Shown here: positions 53,528 through 63,551 of the stretch, one piece after another | Position numbering within the stretch: the first letter of the stretch is position 1 | Layout: every line of letters starts with the position of its first letter | DNA from: Hominimerdicola alba | GTDB taxonomy: Bacteria; Bacillota; Clostridia; Oscillospirales; Ruminococcaceae | Direction: 5' to 3' | DNA length: 64,000 bases | Assembly (NCBI RefSeq): GCF_900109655.1 | Contig: NZ_FOAT01000002.1 | Span: 26,299-90,298 of the forward strand | Position numbers and translations under genes: made by a program | The notes under the pieces: generated by a model | Told to the model about the DNA's origin: nothing | Databases searched by the model: none | The model's input: only the letters and a program-made list of their open reading frames with translations

Positions 53528-53556
53528 TTGCAAAATAGGGAAACGTAGTGTATAAT
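53528..53556 (+). promoter_or_regulatory. S10 operon promoter
   Basis: TTGCAA (53528-53533) and TATAAT (53551-53556) are 17 bases apart, about 465 bases upstream of rpsJ. Confidence 0.82.
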
Positions 53557-53780
53557 AATACTTGCGTGACTGCACAGTGTATCTAAAATGGATACACAAA
53601 TGATATGCGATGAAACGGAAGGTTGCTGACAGTAGGTCAGGTAATTTCCGTGGAGTATGTCCGATTTTAAACCGGGCGGCTGTAATACCGAGCACTGTAT
53701 GTGTTATGCTTCTTGCGAGGGAGCTGTGGGATATCCTGCGCTCTTTTAGCTTAATGCATGACCTTGTGCCTGTTTTTCGG

Positions 53781-53814
53781 TCCGGGAGCCTGCTTGCAGG
53801 TCTCGGGATTTTTT
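53781..53814 (+). terminator. Attenuator-like terminator in the S10 leader
   Basis: CCTG/CAGG pair around a CTTG loop, and TCCGGGA pairs with TCTCGGG with one bulged G. ATTTTTTAT follows at once. It lies about 205 bases upstream of rpsJ, inside the leader. Confidence 0.8.
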
Positions 53815-53888
53815 ATAAGATAAGCAGGGAACACACGGTAGAGTGTAGATTGAGAAAAATATCTCACAGGTACTACGGATAGTCTTAC

Positions 53889-53964
53889 AAGCCTGTCAAT
53901 TGCACAAGTGATTGAGCATTTGACAAAATGAAAAGTCGATCGTTTGTGCAATTGACTGAGGCTT
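53889..53964 (+). other. Stem-loop shortly upstream of rpsJ
   Basis: GTCAATTGCACAA (53895-53907) pairs exactly with TTGTGCAATTGAC (53944-53956), and AAGCCT with AGGCTT extends the stem past a two-base bulge. It ends 56 bases before the rpsJ start. It has no T-run. Confidence 0.85.
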
Positions 53965-54019
53965 GGTCAAAGACTTGCCCCTAAAACAATTTTTATATTG
54001 CTGTAAGGAGGCGATTTAA

Positions 54020-54334
54020 GTGGCAGTCAATGAAAAGATGAGGATCAAGATCAAGGGCTATGAGCACGCTGTAGTTGACAGCGCAGCTGCAAAGATCGTT
54101 GAGGCGGTTAAGCGTTCAGGCGCACAGGTTTCCGGACCTATCCCGCTGCCTACCAACAAAGAGGTAGTAACGATCCTGAGAGCTGTTCATAAGTACAAGG
54201 ACAGCCGTGAGCAGTTCGAGCTGAGAACTCACAAGAGACTCATAGATGTTATCAGACCCACCAAGGAGACGATATCTACTCTTGAGAACCTTGAGCTTCC
54301 CGCCGGCGTAAACATCGTTATGGAGGTCAAGTAA
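54020..54334 (+). CDS. rpsJ: 30S ribosomal protein S10 (uS10)
   Basis: The 104-residue protein starts at a GTG ([16 protein letters not shown]) after TAAGGAGG. The S10 signature PIPLPT and [15 protein letters not shown] is visible. It is the first gene of the operon, part of the 30S head and, with NusB, of antitermination complexes. A hairpin-rich gap of 96 bases separates it from rplC. Confidence 0.98.
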   Translation: MAVNEKMRIKIKGYEHAVVDSAAAKIVEAVKRSGAQVSGPIPLPTNKEVVTILRAVHKYKDSREQFELRTHKRLIDVIRPTKETISTLENLELPAGVNIVMEVK

Positions 54335-54430
54335 TCTCCAAATGAGACCGACCCATATGGGTCTCAAAAAACGAGGTTTTAGCAGGTCATGTCGGTAGAT
54401 ACCGACCAATAACCATAAGGAGGAAAAATC
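54335..54430 (+). other. Hairpins between rpsJ and rplC
   Basis: Two stems are seen: GAGACC..GGTCTC around CATATG at about 54344-54364, followed by AAAAAACGAGGTTTT, and GTCGGT with ACCGAC around AGAT at about 54390-54405. They may tune expression within the operon or process the mRNA. Confidence 0.7.
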
Positions 54431-55069
54431 ATGCAGAAGGGAATCATCGGTAAGAAGATCGGTATGACACAGATCTTCGATGAAGCAGGAAAGATCGTTC
54501 CTGTAACAGTTGTTGAAGCAGGTCCCTGCGTAGTTGTTCAGAAGAAGACCGTTGAGAATGACGGTTACGAGGCTGTACAGCTGGGTTATGGCGAGATCAG
54601 AGCCAAGAGAGTAAACAAGCCTCTCCAGGGTCACTTCAAGAAGGCTGACGTTGCAATGAAGAGAACTCTTAAGGAGTTCAGACTGGCTGATATCTCAGCT
54701 ATCAACGTTGGCGACATCGTAAAAGCAGACGTTTTCGCTGAGGGTGACGTTGTTGATGTCAGCGGCACCAGCAAGGGTCACGGTTTCAGCGGCACTATCA
54801 AGCGTCACAACGGCCACAGACTTAAGGAAACTCACGGTACAGGTCCTGTACACAGACACGCAGGTTCCTACGGCGCTTGCTCCGATCCTTCAAGGATCTA
54901 CAAGGGCAAGAAGATGCCTGGTCAGTACGGTAACGTAAAGGTAACTGTTCAGAATCTGACAGTTGTCAAGGTTGACGCAGAAAATAATCTTATCGCTATC
55001 AAGGGCGCTATCCCCGGTCCTAAGAACGGAACAGTGACCATCTGCGACAGCGTTAAGAAGAAGGCTTAG
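54431..55069 (+). CDS. rplC: 50S ribosomal protein L3 (uL3)
   Basis: The 212-residue protein reads [20 protein letters not shown], the standard L3 start, and has [12 protein letters not shown] and KMPGQYGN, the loop that reaches the peptidyl transferase centre. It binds 23S rRNA early in assembly. Stop and next gene are close; an AAGGAGGA site precedes the ATG. Confidence 0.98.
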   Translation: MQKGIIGKKIGMTQIFDEAGKIVPVTVVEAGPCVVVQKKTVENDGYEAVQLGYGEIRAKRVNKPLQGHFKKADVAMKRTLKEFRLADISAINVGDIVKADVFAEGDVVDVSGTSKGHGFSGTIKRHNGHRLKETHGTGPVHRHAGSYGACSDPSRIYKGKKMPGQYGNVKVTVQNLTVVKVDAENNLIAIKGAIPGPKNGTVTICDSVKKKA

Positions 55070-55086
55070 TGGAAGGAGGAGTTAAT

Positions 55087-55710
55087 ATGTCAAAAATCGC
55101 AGTAGTTGATATGACAGGCAACAAGGTAGCTGACACTGAGCTGAAGGATGCTATATTCGGCATCGAGCCTAACAAGGCACTTATGCACGCAATGGTAGTG
55201 AATTACCTGGCTAACCAGAGACAGGGCACACAGTCCACCCTCACCAGAACTGAGGTACAGGGCGGCGGTAGAAAGCCTTGGAGACAGAAGGGTACCGGTC
55301 ACGCAAGACAGGGCTCCATCAGAGCTCCTCAGTGGGTACACGGCGGTATCGCTCTTGGTCCTAAGCCCAGAGATTACAGCTATTCGCTGAATAAAAAGGA
55401 GAGAAGACTTGCTATGAAGTCTGCTTTCTCCACTAAGGTCATCGACAACAACCTCATCGTTGTTAACGAGATCGAGACCAAGGAGTATAAGACCAAGGTT
55501 ATGGTCGATATGCTCAAGGCTATCGGCGCTGAGGGCAAGGCTCTCATCGTAACTGCTGATGTTGATGCAAAGGTAGTTAAGAGCGCTGCAAACATTCCCG
55601 GTGTCAAGACAGCTACCGTAAACACACTGAACGTTTACGATATCCTGAACTACGATAAGTTCATCGTATCTTCGGAGGCTGTAAAGAAGATCGAGGAGGT
55701 ATACGCTTAA
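55087..55710 (+). CDS. rplD: 50S ribosomal protein L4 (uL4)
   Basis: The 207-residue protein begins [14 protein letters not shown], chosen because GGAAGGAGG lies just upstream. The exit-tunnel loop is seen in [19 protein letters not shown]. In E. coli L4 also represses its own operon through the S10 leader. Overlaps the rplW start by one base (TAATG). Confidence 0.98.
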   Translation: MSKIAVVDMTGNKVADTELKDAIFGIEPNKALMHAMVVNYLANQRQGTQSTLTRTEVQGGGRKPWRQKGTGHARQGSIRAPQWVHGGIALGPKPRDYSYSLNKKERRLAMKSAFSTKVIDNNLIVVNEIETKEYKTKVMVDMLKAIGAEGKALIVTADVDAKVVKSAANIPGVKTATVNTLNVYDILNYDKFIVSSEAVKKIEEVYA

Positions 55711-56000
55711 TGAAAAATGCTCACGATATTATCATAAAGCCTATCATCACCGAGGACTCTATGGACAGACTCGCTGATAACAAGTACACCTTCCAGGTTG
55801 CTAAGGACGCTAACAAGATCGAGATCGCTAAGGCTATCGAAGAGATCTTTGATGTTAAGGTTGCTAAGGTAAACACCATCAGCGTTAAGGGCAAAGAGAA
55901 GAGAATGGGCAGATACACAGGTTTCCGCCCTGACTGGAAAAAGGCTATCGTTACTCTTGAGGGCGAAAAGACCATCGAATTCTTCGACGGTATGTACTAA
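55710..56000 (+). CDS. rplW: 50S ribosomal protein L23 (uL23)
   Basis: The 96-residue protein shows [13 protein letters not shown] and [16 protein letters not shown], then [13 protein letters not shown]23 sits at the exit tunnel and docks trigger factor and SRP. It is followed by an unusual 222-base gap before rplB. Confidence 0.98.
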   Translation: MKNAHDIIIKPIITEDSMDRLADNKYTFQVAKDANKIEIAKAIEEIFDVKVAKVNTISVKGKEKRMGRYTGFRPDWKKAIVTLEGEKTIEFFDGMY

Positions 56001-56222
56001 TTTCCCCTGAAACGAACGGCAGGTGAGAACCTGTCGGGAGACTTCGGAAAAGCTCATATTCAAGAGTTCCCGCGGGACTCCGTAAACACCGAGGATAACG
56101 CGGAAAGGCTTTGCGAGGCGGCGAGGACCGCTTTTGATACCACCGCAAAGCGTAGGTATGGAAGGGTGCTTGGCTATAAAGCTTTGACCTTTTCGCAAAA
56201 CCATATTAAGGAGTGAATTATA
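56001..56222 (+). ncRNA. Candidate structured RNA between rplW and rplB
   Basis: Most S10 operons have only a few bases here. This stretch has several stems: CGGCAGGT-GAGA-ACCTGTCG with a GNRA loop (56017-56036), a GAGT..CCCGCGGG..ACTC palindrome (56064-56080), and GCTTTGCG (56108-56115) pairing with CGCAAAGC (56144-56151) around an inner GCGG/CCGC hairpin. There is no terminator T-run or promoter. It could be a cis-regulator for rplB and downstream genes. Confidence 0.6.
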
Positions 56223-57056
56223 ATGGCAATAAAGACTTACAAGCCCACGACTCCCGGTAGAAGAGGCATGACTGTCATCGACTATTCCGGTCTGTCTAAG
56301 GTTGAGCCTTGCAAGTCCCTTCTCGAACCTCTGAAGAAGAATTCGGGAAGAAACAGCTACGGTAGAATCACTGTTCGTCACAGAGGCGGCGGAGTTAGAA
56401 GAAAATACCGTGTAATTGATTTTAAGAGAAACAAGCTCGATATGAACGCTACTGTTCTGACTATCGAGTACGATCCTAACAGATCTGCATTCATCGCACT
56501 CGTTCAGTACGAGGACGGTGAGAAGAGATACATCATCGCACCTAACGGTCTTGCTGTTGGCGATGTTATCAGAGCAGGCGCTGGCGCAGATATCAAGCCC
56601 GGTAACGCTCTGACACTGGCAGATATCCCTGTTGGTACTTTCATCCACAACATTGAGCTGTATCCCGGCAAGGGCGCTCAGCTCGTTCGTTCCGCCGGCA
56701 ACATGGCTCAGCTGATGGGCAGAGAAGGCGCTTACGCTCTCGTAAGACTTCCTTCAGGCGAAATGAGAAAGATATCTGTTAACTGCATGGCTACAATCGG
56801 TCAGGTAGGTAACATCGACCACTCTAACGTAAACATCGGTAAGGCAGGTAGAAAGCGCCACATGGGCTGGAGACCTACCGTAAGAGGTTCCGTAATGAAC
56901 CCCTGCGATCACCCTCACGGTGGTGGTGAAGGTAAGTCACCTGTTGGTCGTCCTTCACCTGTTACTCCTTGGGGTAAGCCTACTCTGGGTTACAAGACCA
57001 GAGCTAAGCACGCTCGTTCCGATAAGTTTATCGTAAAGCGCAGAAACGGCAAGTAA
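56223..57056 (+). CDS. rplB: 50S ribosomal protein L2 (uL2)
   Basis: The 277-residue protein begins [20 protein letters not shown]. The peptidyl-transferase-near motif [18 protein letters not shown] is present, with its conserved His. L2 is needed for subunit joining and peptide bond formation. An AAGGAGTG site precedes the ATG after the long structured gap. Confidence 0.98.
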   Translation: MAIKTYKPTTPGRRGMTVIDYSGLSKVEPCKSLLEPLKKNSGRNSYGRITVRHRGGGVRRKYRVIDFKRNKLDMNATVLTIEYDPNRSAFIALVQYEDGEKRYIIAPNGLAVGDVIRAGAGADIKPGNALTLADIPVGTFIHNIELYPGKGAQLVRSAGNMAQLMGREGAYALVRLPSGEMRKISVNCMATIGQVGNIDHSNVNIGKAGRKRHMGWRPTVRGSVMNPCDHPHGGGEGKSPVGRPSPVTPWGKPTLGYKTRAKHARSDKFIVKRRNGK

Positions 57057-57078
57057 CCTGAAAGGAGGACGATGATAA

Positions 57079-57363
57079 ATGGGCAGAAGTGTTAAGAAGG
57101 GTCCTTACGTTCAGGAGGCTCTTTATAAGAGAGTAGTTGCTATGAACGAAGCAGGCGAGAAGAAAGTCCTCAAGACATGGAGCAGAGCTTCCACCATCTT
57201 CCCTGACTTCGTAGGTCATACATTCGCAGTACACGACGGCAGAAAGCACGTGCCTGTATATGTTACCGAGGATATGGTAGGTCACAAGCTTGGTGAGTTC
57301 GCTCCCACAAGGACCTACAAGGGCCACGCAGGCTCCAAGACCTCGAACAACGGTAAGAAGTAA
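57079..57363 (+). CDS. rpsS: 30S ribosomal protein S19 (uS19)
   Basis: The 94-residue protein reads [19 protein letters not shown] and [19 protein letters not shown], both typical of S19, which sits in the 30S head near S13. GAAAGGAGG lies upstream. Confidence 0.98.
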   Translation: MGRSVKKGPYVQEALYKRVVAMNEAGEKKVLKTWSRASTIFPDFVGHTFAVHDGRKHVPVYVTEDMVGHKLGEFAPTRTYKGHAGSKTSNNGKK

Positions 57364-57379
57364 TTAAGGAGGATCAGAC

Positions 57380-57715
57380 ATGGAAGCAAAGGCTATACTG
57401 AGAACAGCTCGCATTGCTCCTCGTAAGGTACAGATCGTCCTTGATCTTATCAGAGGTAAGGATTACGAAGTCGCAATGGCAACTGTTAAGAACACACCAA
57501 AGGCTGCAAGTGAATATCTGGAGAAGCTCCTCAAGTCCGCAGCTGCAAACGCAGAGAACAATCACAACATGGATAAGAACAATCTCTATGTTTCTGAGTG
57601 CTACGTTTGCCCCGGACCTATCATGAAGAGGATCATGCCCAGAGCTCAGGGCAGAGCATATAGAATTCTGAAGAGAACATCTCACATCACTGTTGTTCTC
57701 AAGGAAAAGGATTAA
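57380..57715 (+). CDS. rplV: 50S ribosomal protein L22 (uL22)
   Basis: The 111-residue protein has [18 protein letters not shown] and the tunnel-loop sequence [20 protein letters not shown]. Changes in that loop give macrolide resistance in other bacteria; nothing odd is seen here. Confidence 0.98.
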   Translation: MEAKAILRTARIAPRKVQIVLDLIRGKDYEVAMATVKNTPKAASEYLEKLLKSAAANAENNHNMDKNNLYVSECYVCPGPIMKRIMPRAQGRAYRILKRTSHITVVLKEKD

Positions 57716-57735
57716 GCTGAAAGAGGAGGTAAACT

Positions 57736-58554
57736 ATGGGCCAGAAAGTTAATCCGCACGGACTTAGAGTCGGTGTGATAAAGAATTGGGATTCCCGCTG
57801 GTTTGCAGATAAGAGCACTTTCGGCGACACTCTGGTTGAGGACTACAACATTCGTAAGGATATCATGAAGGACCTCAACAGAAGATCCAAGAACCCCGCT
57901 GACAAGTGCGTTTACGCAGGCGTTCCCAAGGTTGAGATCGAGCGTTTTACCGGTAAGGACGGCGCTCAGAAGGTTAGAATACACATTTACTGCGCTAAGC
58001 CCGGTATGGTAATCGGCAAGGGCGGTGCTGAGATCGACAAGCTTCGCGAGAGCATCGAGAAGAAGATCGGCAAGAGCGTTGCTATCAACATCGTTGAGGT
58101 TAAGAACCCCGACATCAATGCTCAGCTGGTTGCTGAGAAGATCGCTCATGACCTGGAGGACAGAATCTCCTTCAGAAGAGCTATGAAGCAGTCCATCGGC
58201 AGAGCTATGAAGCTCGGCGCAAAGGGTATCAAGGTAAAGGTAAGCGGTAGACTTGCCGGCGCCGAGATCGCTAGAAGCGAGAGCTACCACGAGGGTACTA
58301 TCCCGCTGCAGACCATCAGAGCAGATATCGACTACGGTACTGCTGAGGCTCACACAACTTACGGTCGTCTGGGCATCAAGGTATGGATCTACAGAGGCGA
58401 AGTTCTTAAGGGCGAAGTTGCTGCAAGCGACAGACGCGATGTAAGCGACAAGAACGATAAGAAGCGCAGACCTCGCAGAGATGACAGGTCTAAGGATAAC
58501 CGCAGAGACTTCAATAAGGCTCGCGGTATGAAAAGAGAAGGAGGTAACGCATAA
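57736..58554 (+). CDS. rpsC: 30S ribosomal protein S3 (uS3), extended C-terminus
   Basis: The 272-residue protein has [20 protein letters not shown], the KH motif [18 protein letters not shown], and [13 protein letters not shown]. It is about 50 residues longer than B. subtilis S3; the extra C-terminal tail is highly charged ([18 protein letters not shown]). S3 lines the mRNA entry site. The stop overlaps the start of rplP by one base. Confidence 0.97.
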   Translation: MGQKVNPHGLRVGVIKNWDSRWFADKSTFGDTLVEDYNIRKDIMKDLNRRSKNPADKCVYAGVPKVEIERFTGKDGAQKVRIHIYCAKPGMVIGKGGAEIDKLRESIEKKIGKSVAINIVEVKNPDINAQLVAEKIAHDLEDRISFRRAMKQSIGRAMKLGAKGIKVKVSGRLAGAEIARSESYHEGTIPLQTIRADIDYGTAEAHTTYGRLGIKVWIYRGEVLKGEVAASDRRDVSDKNDKKRRPRRDDRSKDNRRDFNKARGMKREGGNA

Positions 58555-58976
58555 TGCTGCTTCCAAAGAGAGTTAAGTTCAGAAAACAGCACAGAGGTCG
58601 TATGACCGGTAAGGCACTGAGAGGAAACAAGGTTTCCTACGGTGATTTCGGTCTTCAGGCTCTTGAGCCCGCATGGATCACCTCTAACCAGATCGAGGCT
58701 GCCCGTATCGCTATGACAAGATACATCAAGAGAGGCGGTCAGGTTTGGATAAAGATATTCCCTGACAAGCCTGCAACAAGAAAGCCCCTGGGTACCCGAA
58801 TGGGTAAAGGTAAGGGCGCTCCCGAGTACTGGGTAGCTGTTGTTAAGCCGGGCAGAGTAATGTTCGAGATTGCAGGTGTTCCCGAGGAGACTGCTAGAGA
58901 GGCTATGAGACTCGCTATGCACAAGCTCCCTATCAAGTGTAAGTTTATAGTAAAAGAAACGGGTGGTGAGCAGTAA
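58554..58976 (+). CDS. rplP: 50S ribosomal protein L16 (uL16)
   Basis: The 140-residue protein starts [20 protein letters not shown] and has [20 protein letters not shown], which reaches tRNA at the A site. Overlaps rpmC by one base. Confidence 0.98.
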   Translation: MLLPKRVKFRKQHRGRMTGKALRGNKVSYGDFGLQALEPAWITSNQIEAARIAMTRYIKRGGQVWIKIFPDKPATRKPLGTRMGKGKGAPEYWVAVVKPGRVMFEIAGVPEETAREAMRLAMHKLPIKCKFIVKETGGEQ

Positions 58977-59173
58977 TGAAGGCTAATGAGATCAAGGAAA
59001 TGACCGCAGACGAGCTTAACACCAAGCTCGCTGAGCTTAAAGAAGAGCTGTTCAATCTTCGTTTCCAGCACGCTGTGAACCAGCTGGAGAATCCCAAGAG
59101 ACTTCAGGCTGTGAAGAAGGATATTGCTCGTGTTAAGACATTCATTCGTAAGCATGAGTCCGAAGCTCAGTAA
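58976..59173 (+). CDS. rpmC: 50S ribosomal protein L29 (uL29)
   Basis: The 65-residue helical protein has [20 protein letters not shown] and ends in a basic helix with [13 protein letters not shown]. It lies at the tunnel exit beside L23. Confidence 0.97.
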   Translation: MKANEIKEMTADELNTKLAELKEELFNLRFQHAVNQLENPKRLQAVKKDIARVKTFIRKHESEAQ

Positions 59174-59191
59174 TAAAGGAGGAGGATCACT

Positions 59192-59449
59192 GTGAGCGAA
59201 AGAAATCTGAGAAAAACCAGAGTCGGTACTGTTGTATCGAATAAGATGGATAAGACTATCGTAGTTGCCATCAAGGATAACGTTCAGCACCCTCTGTACA
59301 AGAAGATCATCAAGAAGACTGTTAAGCTGAAGGCACACGATGAAAACAACGAGTGCGGTATCGGCGATACAGTAAAGGTAATGGAGACAAGACCTCTTTC
59401 CAAGGATAAGAGATGGAGACTTGTCAACATCATCGAAAAGGCTAAGTAA
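59192..59449 (+). CDS. rpsQ: 30S ribosomal protein S17 (uS17)
   Basis: The 85-residue OB-fold protein begins [20 protein letters not shown] (GTG start) and has [18 protein letters not shown]. It is followed by a 90-base gap that holds a strong hairpin. Confidence 0.97.
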   Translation: MSERNLRKTRVGTVVSNKMDKTIVVAIKDNVQHPLYKKIIKKTVKLKAHDENNECGIGDTVKVMETRPLSKDKRWRLVNIIEKAK

Positions 59450-59539
59450 TACATTTATGAGTGCAAGGTACTTTGGCAGAGCGGTCGCCGCTTCTGCCGC
59501 GGTACTGAGTCCCAGTGATTTGAAAGGAGGAGCGCTTCA
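59450..59539 (+). other. Hairpin between rpsQ and rplN
   Basis: GTACTTTGGCAGAGCGG and CCGCTTCTGCCGCGGTAC pair with a few mismatches around a TCG loop (about 59467-59507). No T-run follows. It may be an mRNA processing or stability element. Confidence 0.7.
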
Positions 59540-59908
59540 ATGGTACAGATGCAGACTTACCTGAAGGTTGCAGATAACTCCGGTGCTAAGGAGCTTATGT
59601 GCATCCGTGTTCTCGGCGGTACGAGAAGAAAGTATGCAAACATCGGTGACGTTGTAGTTTGTTCTGTTAAAAAAGCAACACCAGGCGGAGTTGTTAAGAA
59701 GGGCGATGTAGTTAAGGCTGTCATCGTTCGTTCAGCAAAGGGTCTGAGAAGAGCGGACGGTACTTATATCCGCTTCGATGAGAACGCTGCTGTAATAATC
59801 AAGGAAGACAAGAATCCCAGAGGTACACGTATATTTGGACCTGTGGCTAAGGAACTGAGAGATAAGGATTATATGAAGATCCTGTCCCTGGCTCCCGAAG
59901 TTCTGTAA
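59540..59908 (+). CDS. rplN: 50S ribosomal protein L14 (uL14)
   Basis: The 122-residue protein shows [19 protein letters not shown] and [19 protein letters not shown], standard for L14, which forms bridge contacts with 16S rRNA. GAAAGGAGG precedes the start. Confidence 0.98.
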   Translation: MVQMQTYLKVADNSGAKELMCIRVLGGTRRKYANIGDVVVCSVKKATPGGVVKKGDVVKAVIVRSAKGLRRADGTYIRFDENAAVIIKEDKNPRGTRIFGPVAKELRDKDYMKILSLAPEVL

Positions 59909-59924
59909 TGGAGGTGTCGTTGAA

Positions 59925-60248
59925 ATGAATAAGGTACACGTTAAAACCGGCGACACAGTCGTTATCCTGTCCGGTAAGGACAAGGGCAAGCAGGGCAAGG
60001 TACTTCAGGTTGCCCCCAAGGAAGGCAAGGTAATCGTTGAGGGTCTGAACGTTGCAAGAAAGCACGTTAAGCCCAGAAACGCTCAGCAGCAGGGCGGTAT
60101 CGTTGATGCTGAGGCAGCTATGTATGCTTCCAAGGTAATGGCAGTTTGCCCCAAGTGCGGCAAGCCCACAAGAGTAGCTCACAAGTTCCTGGAAGATGGA
60201 ACTAAGGTAAGAGTCTGCAAGAACGCAGGCTGCGGCGAAGAATTCTAA
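59925..60248 (+). CDS. rplX: 50S ribosomal protein L24 (uL24)
   Basis: The 107-residue protein has the KOW motif [20 protein letters not shown] and a C-terminal zinc-type site ([10 protein letters not shown], later CKNAGC). L24 starts 50S assembly. Confidence 0.98.
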   Translation: MNKVHVKTGDTVVILSGKDKGKQGKVLQVAPKEGKVIVEGLNVARKHVKPRNAQQQGGIVDAEAAMYASKVMAVCPKCGKPTRVAHKFLEDGTKVRVCKNAGCGEEF

Positions 60249-60264
60249 GAAGGAGGAGTTAAAC

Positions 60265-60810
60265 ATGGCTGCAAGACTTAAAGAACAGTATGTTAGCACA
60301 GTAGCTCCTGAACTGATGAAGAAATTCGGCTACGCTAACGTAATGCAGATCCCTAAGCTGGATAAGGTAGTTATCAACGTCGGCTGCGGCGCTGATAAGG
60401 ATAATAAAAAGGTCATCGATGCTATCATGACCGATCTGGCTGCTATAACCGGTCAGAAGCCCATCGTTTGCAAGGCTAAGAAGAGCGTTGCTAACTTCAA
60501 GCTGAGAGATGGACAGATCATCGGTGTTAAGGTTACACTGAGAGCGGAGAAGATGTATGAATTCGTTGACAGACTGTTCAACGTTGCATTCCCCCGCGTA
60601 AGAGATTTCAGAGGTATCAACCCCAATTCCTTCGACGGCAGAGGTAACTACTCCACCGGTCTGAAGGAGCAGCTGATCTTCCCTGAGATCGAGTATGATA
60701 AGATCGACAAGGTTAGAGGTATGGATATCAACTTTATCACTACCGCTAAGACCGACGAAGAAGGCAAGGAGCTGCTCAGACTGATGGGCGCACCTTTCGC
60801 TGAGAAGTAA
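60265..60810 (+). CDS. rplE: 50S ribosomal protein L5 (uL5)
   Basis: The 181-residue protein has [18 protein letters not shown] and [19 protein letters not shown]. It binds 5S rRNA and touches the P-site tRNA. Confidence 0.98.
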   Translation: MAARLKEQYVSTVAPELMKKFGYANVMQIPKLDKVVINVGCGADKDNKKVIDAIMTDLAAITGQKPIVCKAKKSVANFKLRDGQIIGVKVTLRAEKMYEFVDRLFNVAFPRVRDFRGINPNSFDGRGNYSTGLKEQLIFPEIEYDKIDKVRGMDINFITTAKTDEEGKELLRLMGAPFAEK

Positions 60811-60827
60811 TGAGGAGGATACGTTAA

Positions 60828-61013
60828 ATGGCAAAGAAGGCTATGATAAATAAGCAGCAGGCTGCTCCTAAGTATTCCACTCGTGCTTATAACAGATGCA
60901 AGATCTGCGGCAGACCCCATGCATATCTGAGAAAGTTCGGCGTTTGCCGTATCTGCTTCAGAGAGCTGGCTCATGACGGTCAGATCCCCGGCGTTAAGAA
61001 GGCAAGTTGGTAA
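60828..61013 (+). CDS. rpsZ: 30S ribosomal protein S14, zinc type (uS14)
   Basis: The 61-residue zinc form has [20 protein letters not shown], with both CxxC pairs, and ends GVKKASW. Zinc-type S14 is usual in Firmicutes. Confidence 0.97.
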   Translation: MAKKAMINKQQAAPKYSTRAYNRCKICGRPHAYLRKFGVCRICFRELAHDGQIPGVKKASW

Positions 61014-61029
61014 GAAGGAGGTAGGCACA

Positions 61030-61428
61030 ATGCAGATTACAGATACTATTGCAGATCTGTTAACAAGAATACGCAATGCTAGCACTGCTAAGCACGCGAC
61101 TGTCGATGTACCTGCATCTAACATGAAGAAGTCTATCACACAGATCCTCGTTGATGAGGGCTATGTTAAGAACTTCACCGTTATTGAAGACGGCAAGCAG
61201 GGTATCATCAGGATCACTCTCAAGTATGATGAGAACAGAAATTCCGTTATAACAGGGCTGAGAAGAGTTTCCAAGCCCGGTCTGAGGATCTACGCAAGCT
61301 GTGAGGATATGCCTAAGGTTATCAAGGGTATGGGTATCGCAATCGTATCCACTTCCAAGGGCGTTATCACTGACAAGAAGGCAAGAGAGCTGAATGTCGG
61401 CGGCGAAGTCCTCGCATTTGTATGGTAA
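61030..61428 (+). CDS. rpsH: 30S ribosomal protein S8 (uS8)
   Basis: The 132-residue protein begins [18 protein letters not shown], chosen by the AAGGAGGT site; upstream codons overlap rpsZ and are not translated. It ends [10 protein letters not shown]8 binds helix 21 of 16S rRNA and in E. coli also represses the spc operon. Confidence 0.98.
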   Translation: MQITDTIADLLTRIRNASTAKHATVDVPASNMKKSITQILVDEGYVKNFTVIEDGKQGIIRITLKYDENRNSVITGLRRVSKPGLRIYASCEDMPKVIKGMGIAIVSTSKGVITDKKARELNVGGEVLAFVW

Positions 61429-61444
61429 TAAGGAGGGCTGAGAA

Positions 61445-61996
61445 ATGTCAAGAATAGGATTGAAGCCCATTACTGTTCCCGCAGGTGTAGAGGTAAAGGT
61501 TGCTGATGGCAACGTTGTTACAGCTAAGGGTCCCAAGGGCACACTTACAAAAACATTCCACAAGGATATGATAATAAAGGTTGACGGCAGCACTGTTACT
61601 GTTGAGCGTCCTTCTGAGGATAAGCTCCACAAGAGTCTGCACGGTCTGACCAGAACACTCATAAACAATATGGTTGAGGGTGTTGCAAACGGTTTCTCTA
61701 AGAAGCTCGAGATCGTTGGTGTTGGTTACAGAGCACAGAAGCAGGGCAAGAACCTGGTTATGAACCTGGGCTTCTCTCATCAGGTTACTTTTGCAGAGAC
61801 TGACACTATCAAGATCGAAGTTCCCGATCCTAACCACATCGTTGTATCGGGCTGCGACAAGCAGGAAGTAGGTCAGTTTGCTTGTGAAATCCGCGAGAAG
61901 CGTCCCCCCGAGCCTTATAAGGGTAAAGGTATCCGCTACGAAGGCGAGTACATTATCCGTAAGGAAGGTAAGGCCGGTAAAGGCGCTAAGAAGTAA
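61445..61996 (+). CDS. rplF: 50S ribosomal protein L6 (uL6)
   Basis: The 183-residue protein begins [17 protein letters not shown] and ends [32 protein letters not shown] and [14 protein letters not shown] are typical of L6, near the sarcin-ricin loop. Confidence 0.98.
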   Translation: MSRIGLKPITVPAGVEVKVADGNVVTAKGPKGTLTKTFHKDMIIKVDGSTVTVERPSEDKLHKSLHGLTRTLINNMVEGVANGFSKKLEIVGVGYRAQKQGKNLVMNLGFSHQVTFAETDTIKIEVPDPNHIVVSGCDKQEVGQFACEIREKRPPEPYKGKGIRYEGEYIIRKEGKAGKGAKK

Positions 61997-62014
61997 TAAA
62001 AGGAGAGAATCACT

Positions 62015-62374
62015 ATGGTTAAAAAGCTTGACAGAGCTAAGGCTAGAATCAAGAGACATCAGAGAATCCGCAACAAGATCAGCGGTACTCCCGAATGCCC
62101 TCGCCTCAACGTATTCCGCTCCTCTAAGCATATATATGCACAGATCATTGACGATGTTAACGGCGTAACACTGGCTTCCGCTTCCTCTATGGCTAAGGGC
62201 TTTGAGGGCAACGGCGGCAACAAGGAAGGCGCTCGCAAGGTCGGCGAGATGATCGCAGAAGCTGCTAAGGCAAAGGGAATTGAAAATGTCGTATTCGACA
62301 GAGGCGGTTTCCTTTATCACGGCCGTGTGCAGGAGCTTGCAGACGGTGCCCGTGAAGGCGGACTTAAATTCTAA
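62015..62374 (+). CDS. rplR: 50S ribosomal protein L18 (uL18)
   Basis: The 119-residue protein has [20 protein letters not shown] and ends [20 protein letters not shown] then GGLKF. It binds 5S rRNA with L5. Confidence 0.98.
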   Translation: MVKKLDRAKARIKRHQRIRNKISGTPECPRLNVFRSSKHIYAQIIDDVNGVTLASASSMAKGFEGNGGNKEGARKVGEMIAEAAKAKGIENVVFDRGGFLYHGRVQELADGAREGGLKF

Positions 62375-62392
62375 GGTAGAGGAGGAAATACA

Positions 62393-62896
62393 ATGGCTTT
62401 AATAGATGCTTCAAAGATCGAAGAGCTGCAGGAAAAGGTCGTAGCAATTAACAGAGTATCCAAGACTGTTAAGGGCGGCCGTATCATGAAGTTCTCCGCA
62501 CTTGTAGTAGTTGGCGACGGCAACGGTATCGTTGGCTTCGGCATCGGTAAGTCGGGCGAAGTTCCCGACGCTATCAGAAAGGCTATTCAGGACGCTAAGA
62601 AGAACCTGGTCAAGATCTCCCTGAAGGGTACAACAATCCCCCACGAGATCGTAGGTAAGTTCGGCGCAGGTGAGGTTCTCCTCAAGCCCGCCGCTCCCGG
62701 TACAGGTATCATCGCAGGCGGCACTGTGAGAGCAGTGGTTGAAGCAGCCGGCATAAGAGATATCAGAGCAAAGTCGCTTCGCTCTAACAATCCTTACAAT
62801 GCAGTAAGAGCAACAATCAACGGTCTGACCAGCGTAAGAAGCGCTGAGGCTATCGCTGAACTGAGAGGCAAGACTGTTAAGGAAATATTTGAATAA
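62393..62896 (+). CDS. rpsE: 30S ribosomal protein S5 (uS5)
   Basis: The 167-residue protein has the double-stranded RNA-binding part ([20 protein letters not shown]) and [21 protein letters not shown]5 takes part in decoding accuracy; the region of known spectinomycin-resistance changes (KGGR) looks wild type. Confidence 0.98.
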   Translation: MALIDASKIEELQEKVVAINRVSKTVKGGRIMKFSALVVVGDGNGIVGFGIGKSGEVPDAIRKAIQDAKKNLVKISLKGTTIPHEIVGKFGAGEVLLKPAAPGTGIIAGGTVRAVVEAAGIRDIRAKSLRSNNPYNAVRATINGLTSVRSAEAIAELRGKTVKEIFE

Positions 62897-62910
62897 GGAG
62901 GATAAACAGT

Positions 62911-63090
62911 ATGGCTAACCTGAAAATTCAGCTGACTAAGAGCCTGAGTGGCAGAAGCGAAAAGCAGATCGCCACTGCAAATTCTCTTGGTCTGAGAAAA
63001 ATCGGGGATACGACCGAGCAGCCCGACAACGCTTGTACACAGGGCAAGATCAAGCTGGTATCCCACCTTATTAAAGTAACCGAAGCGTAA
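62911..63090 (+). CDS. rpmD: 50S ribosomal protein L30 (uL30)
   Basis: The 59-residue protein begins MANLKIQLTKSLSGRSEKQI after AAGGAGGA and has LGLRKIGDTTEQPDN. Short but full length for L30; easily missed by ORF cut-offs. Confidence 0.95.
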   Translation: MANLKIQLTKSLSGRSEKQIATANSLGLRKIGDTTEQPDNACTQGKIKLVSHLIKVTEA

Positions 63091-63108
63091 GCAGGGAGGT
63101 GCGACAAC

Positions 63109-63549
63109 ATGAAGCTTCACGAATTATCACCTAATCCCGGCGCAGTAAGAGACGTTAAGCGTGTGGGCAGAGGTCACGGTTCAGGAAACGGTAAGACTGC
63201 AGGTAAGGGTCACAAGGGCCAGAAGGCTAGATCCGGCGGCAGCATCAGACCCGGCTTCGAGGGTGGTCAGACCGCTCTTGCAAGAAGAATTCCTAAGCGT
63301 GGATTCAATAATATATTCGCAACTAAGTATGCGATCATCAATGTTTCCGATCTTGAAAAGTTCGTTGACGGAACAGTAGTTGATACTGAGCTCCTCAAGG
63401 CATCGGGCATCATCAAGAAGGAGATGGATGGAATAAAGGTCCTCGGCAACGGAGACCTCACCAAAAACCTTACCGTCAAGGCTGCTAAGTTCTCCGCAGC
63501 AGCTAAGGAGAAAATCGAAAAGGCAGGCGGGAAGGCTGAGGTGATGTAA
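63109..63549 (+). CDS. rplO: 50S ribosomal protein L15 (uL15)
   Basis: The 146-residue protein begins [20 protein letters not shown], with [20 protein letters not shown] and RIPKRGFNN, standard for L15, a late 50S assembly protein. It ends two bases before secY. Confidence 0.98.
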   Translation: MKLHELSPNPGAVRDVKRVGRGHGSGNGKTAGKGHKGQKARSGGSIRPGFEGGQTALARRIPKRGFNNIFATKYAIINVSDLEKFVDGTVVDTELLKASGIIKKEMDGIKVLGNGDLTKNLTVKAAKFSAAAKEKIEKAGGKAEVM

Positions 63550-63551
63550 TT

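Larger units (their letters stand above)
53563..54019 (+). promoter_or_regulatory. Long S10 operon leader with internal terminator
   Basis: The leader of about 457 bases has no convincing gene. It contains an intrinsic terminator at 53781-53814 and a stem-loop of 19 pairs at 53889-53964. A leader of this length with an early terminator suggests attenuation. In E. coli the S10 leader is controlled by ribosomal protein L4, which promotes termination; whether the same holds here is unknown. Confidence 0.7.

Noticed and set aside
53610-53882. A 90-codon open frame in the S10 leader
   Set aside because: It runs through the leader terminator and has no family-like features or good start site; the region is better explained as structured leader RNA.
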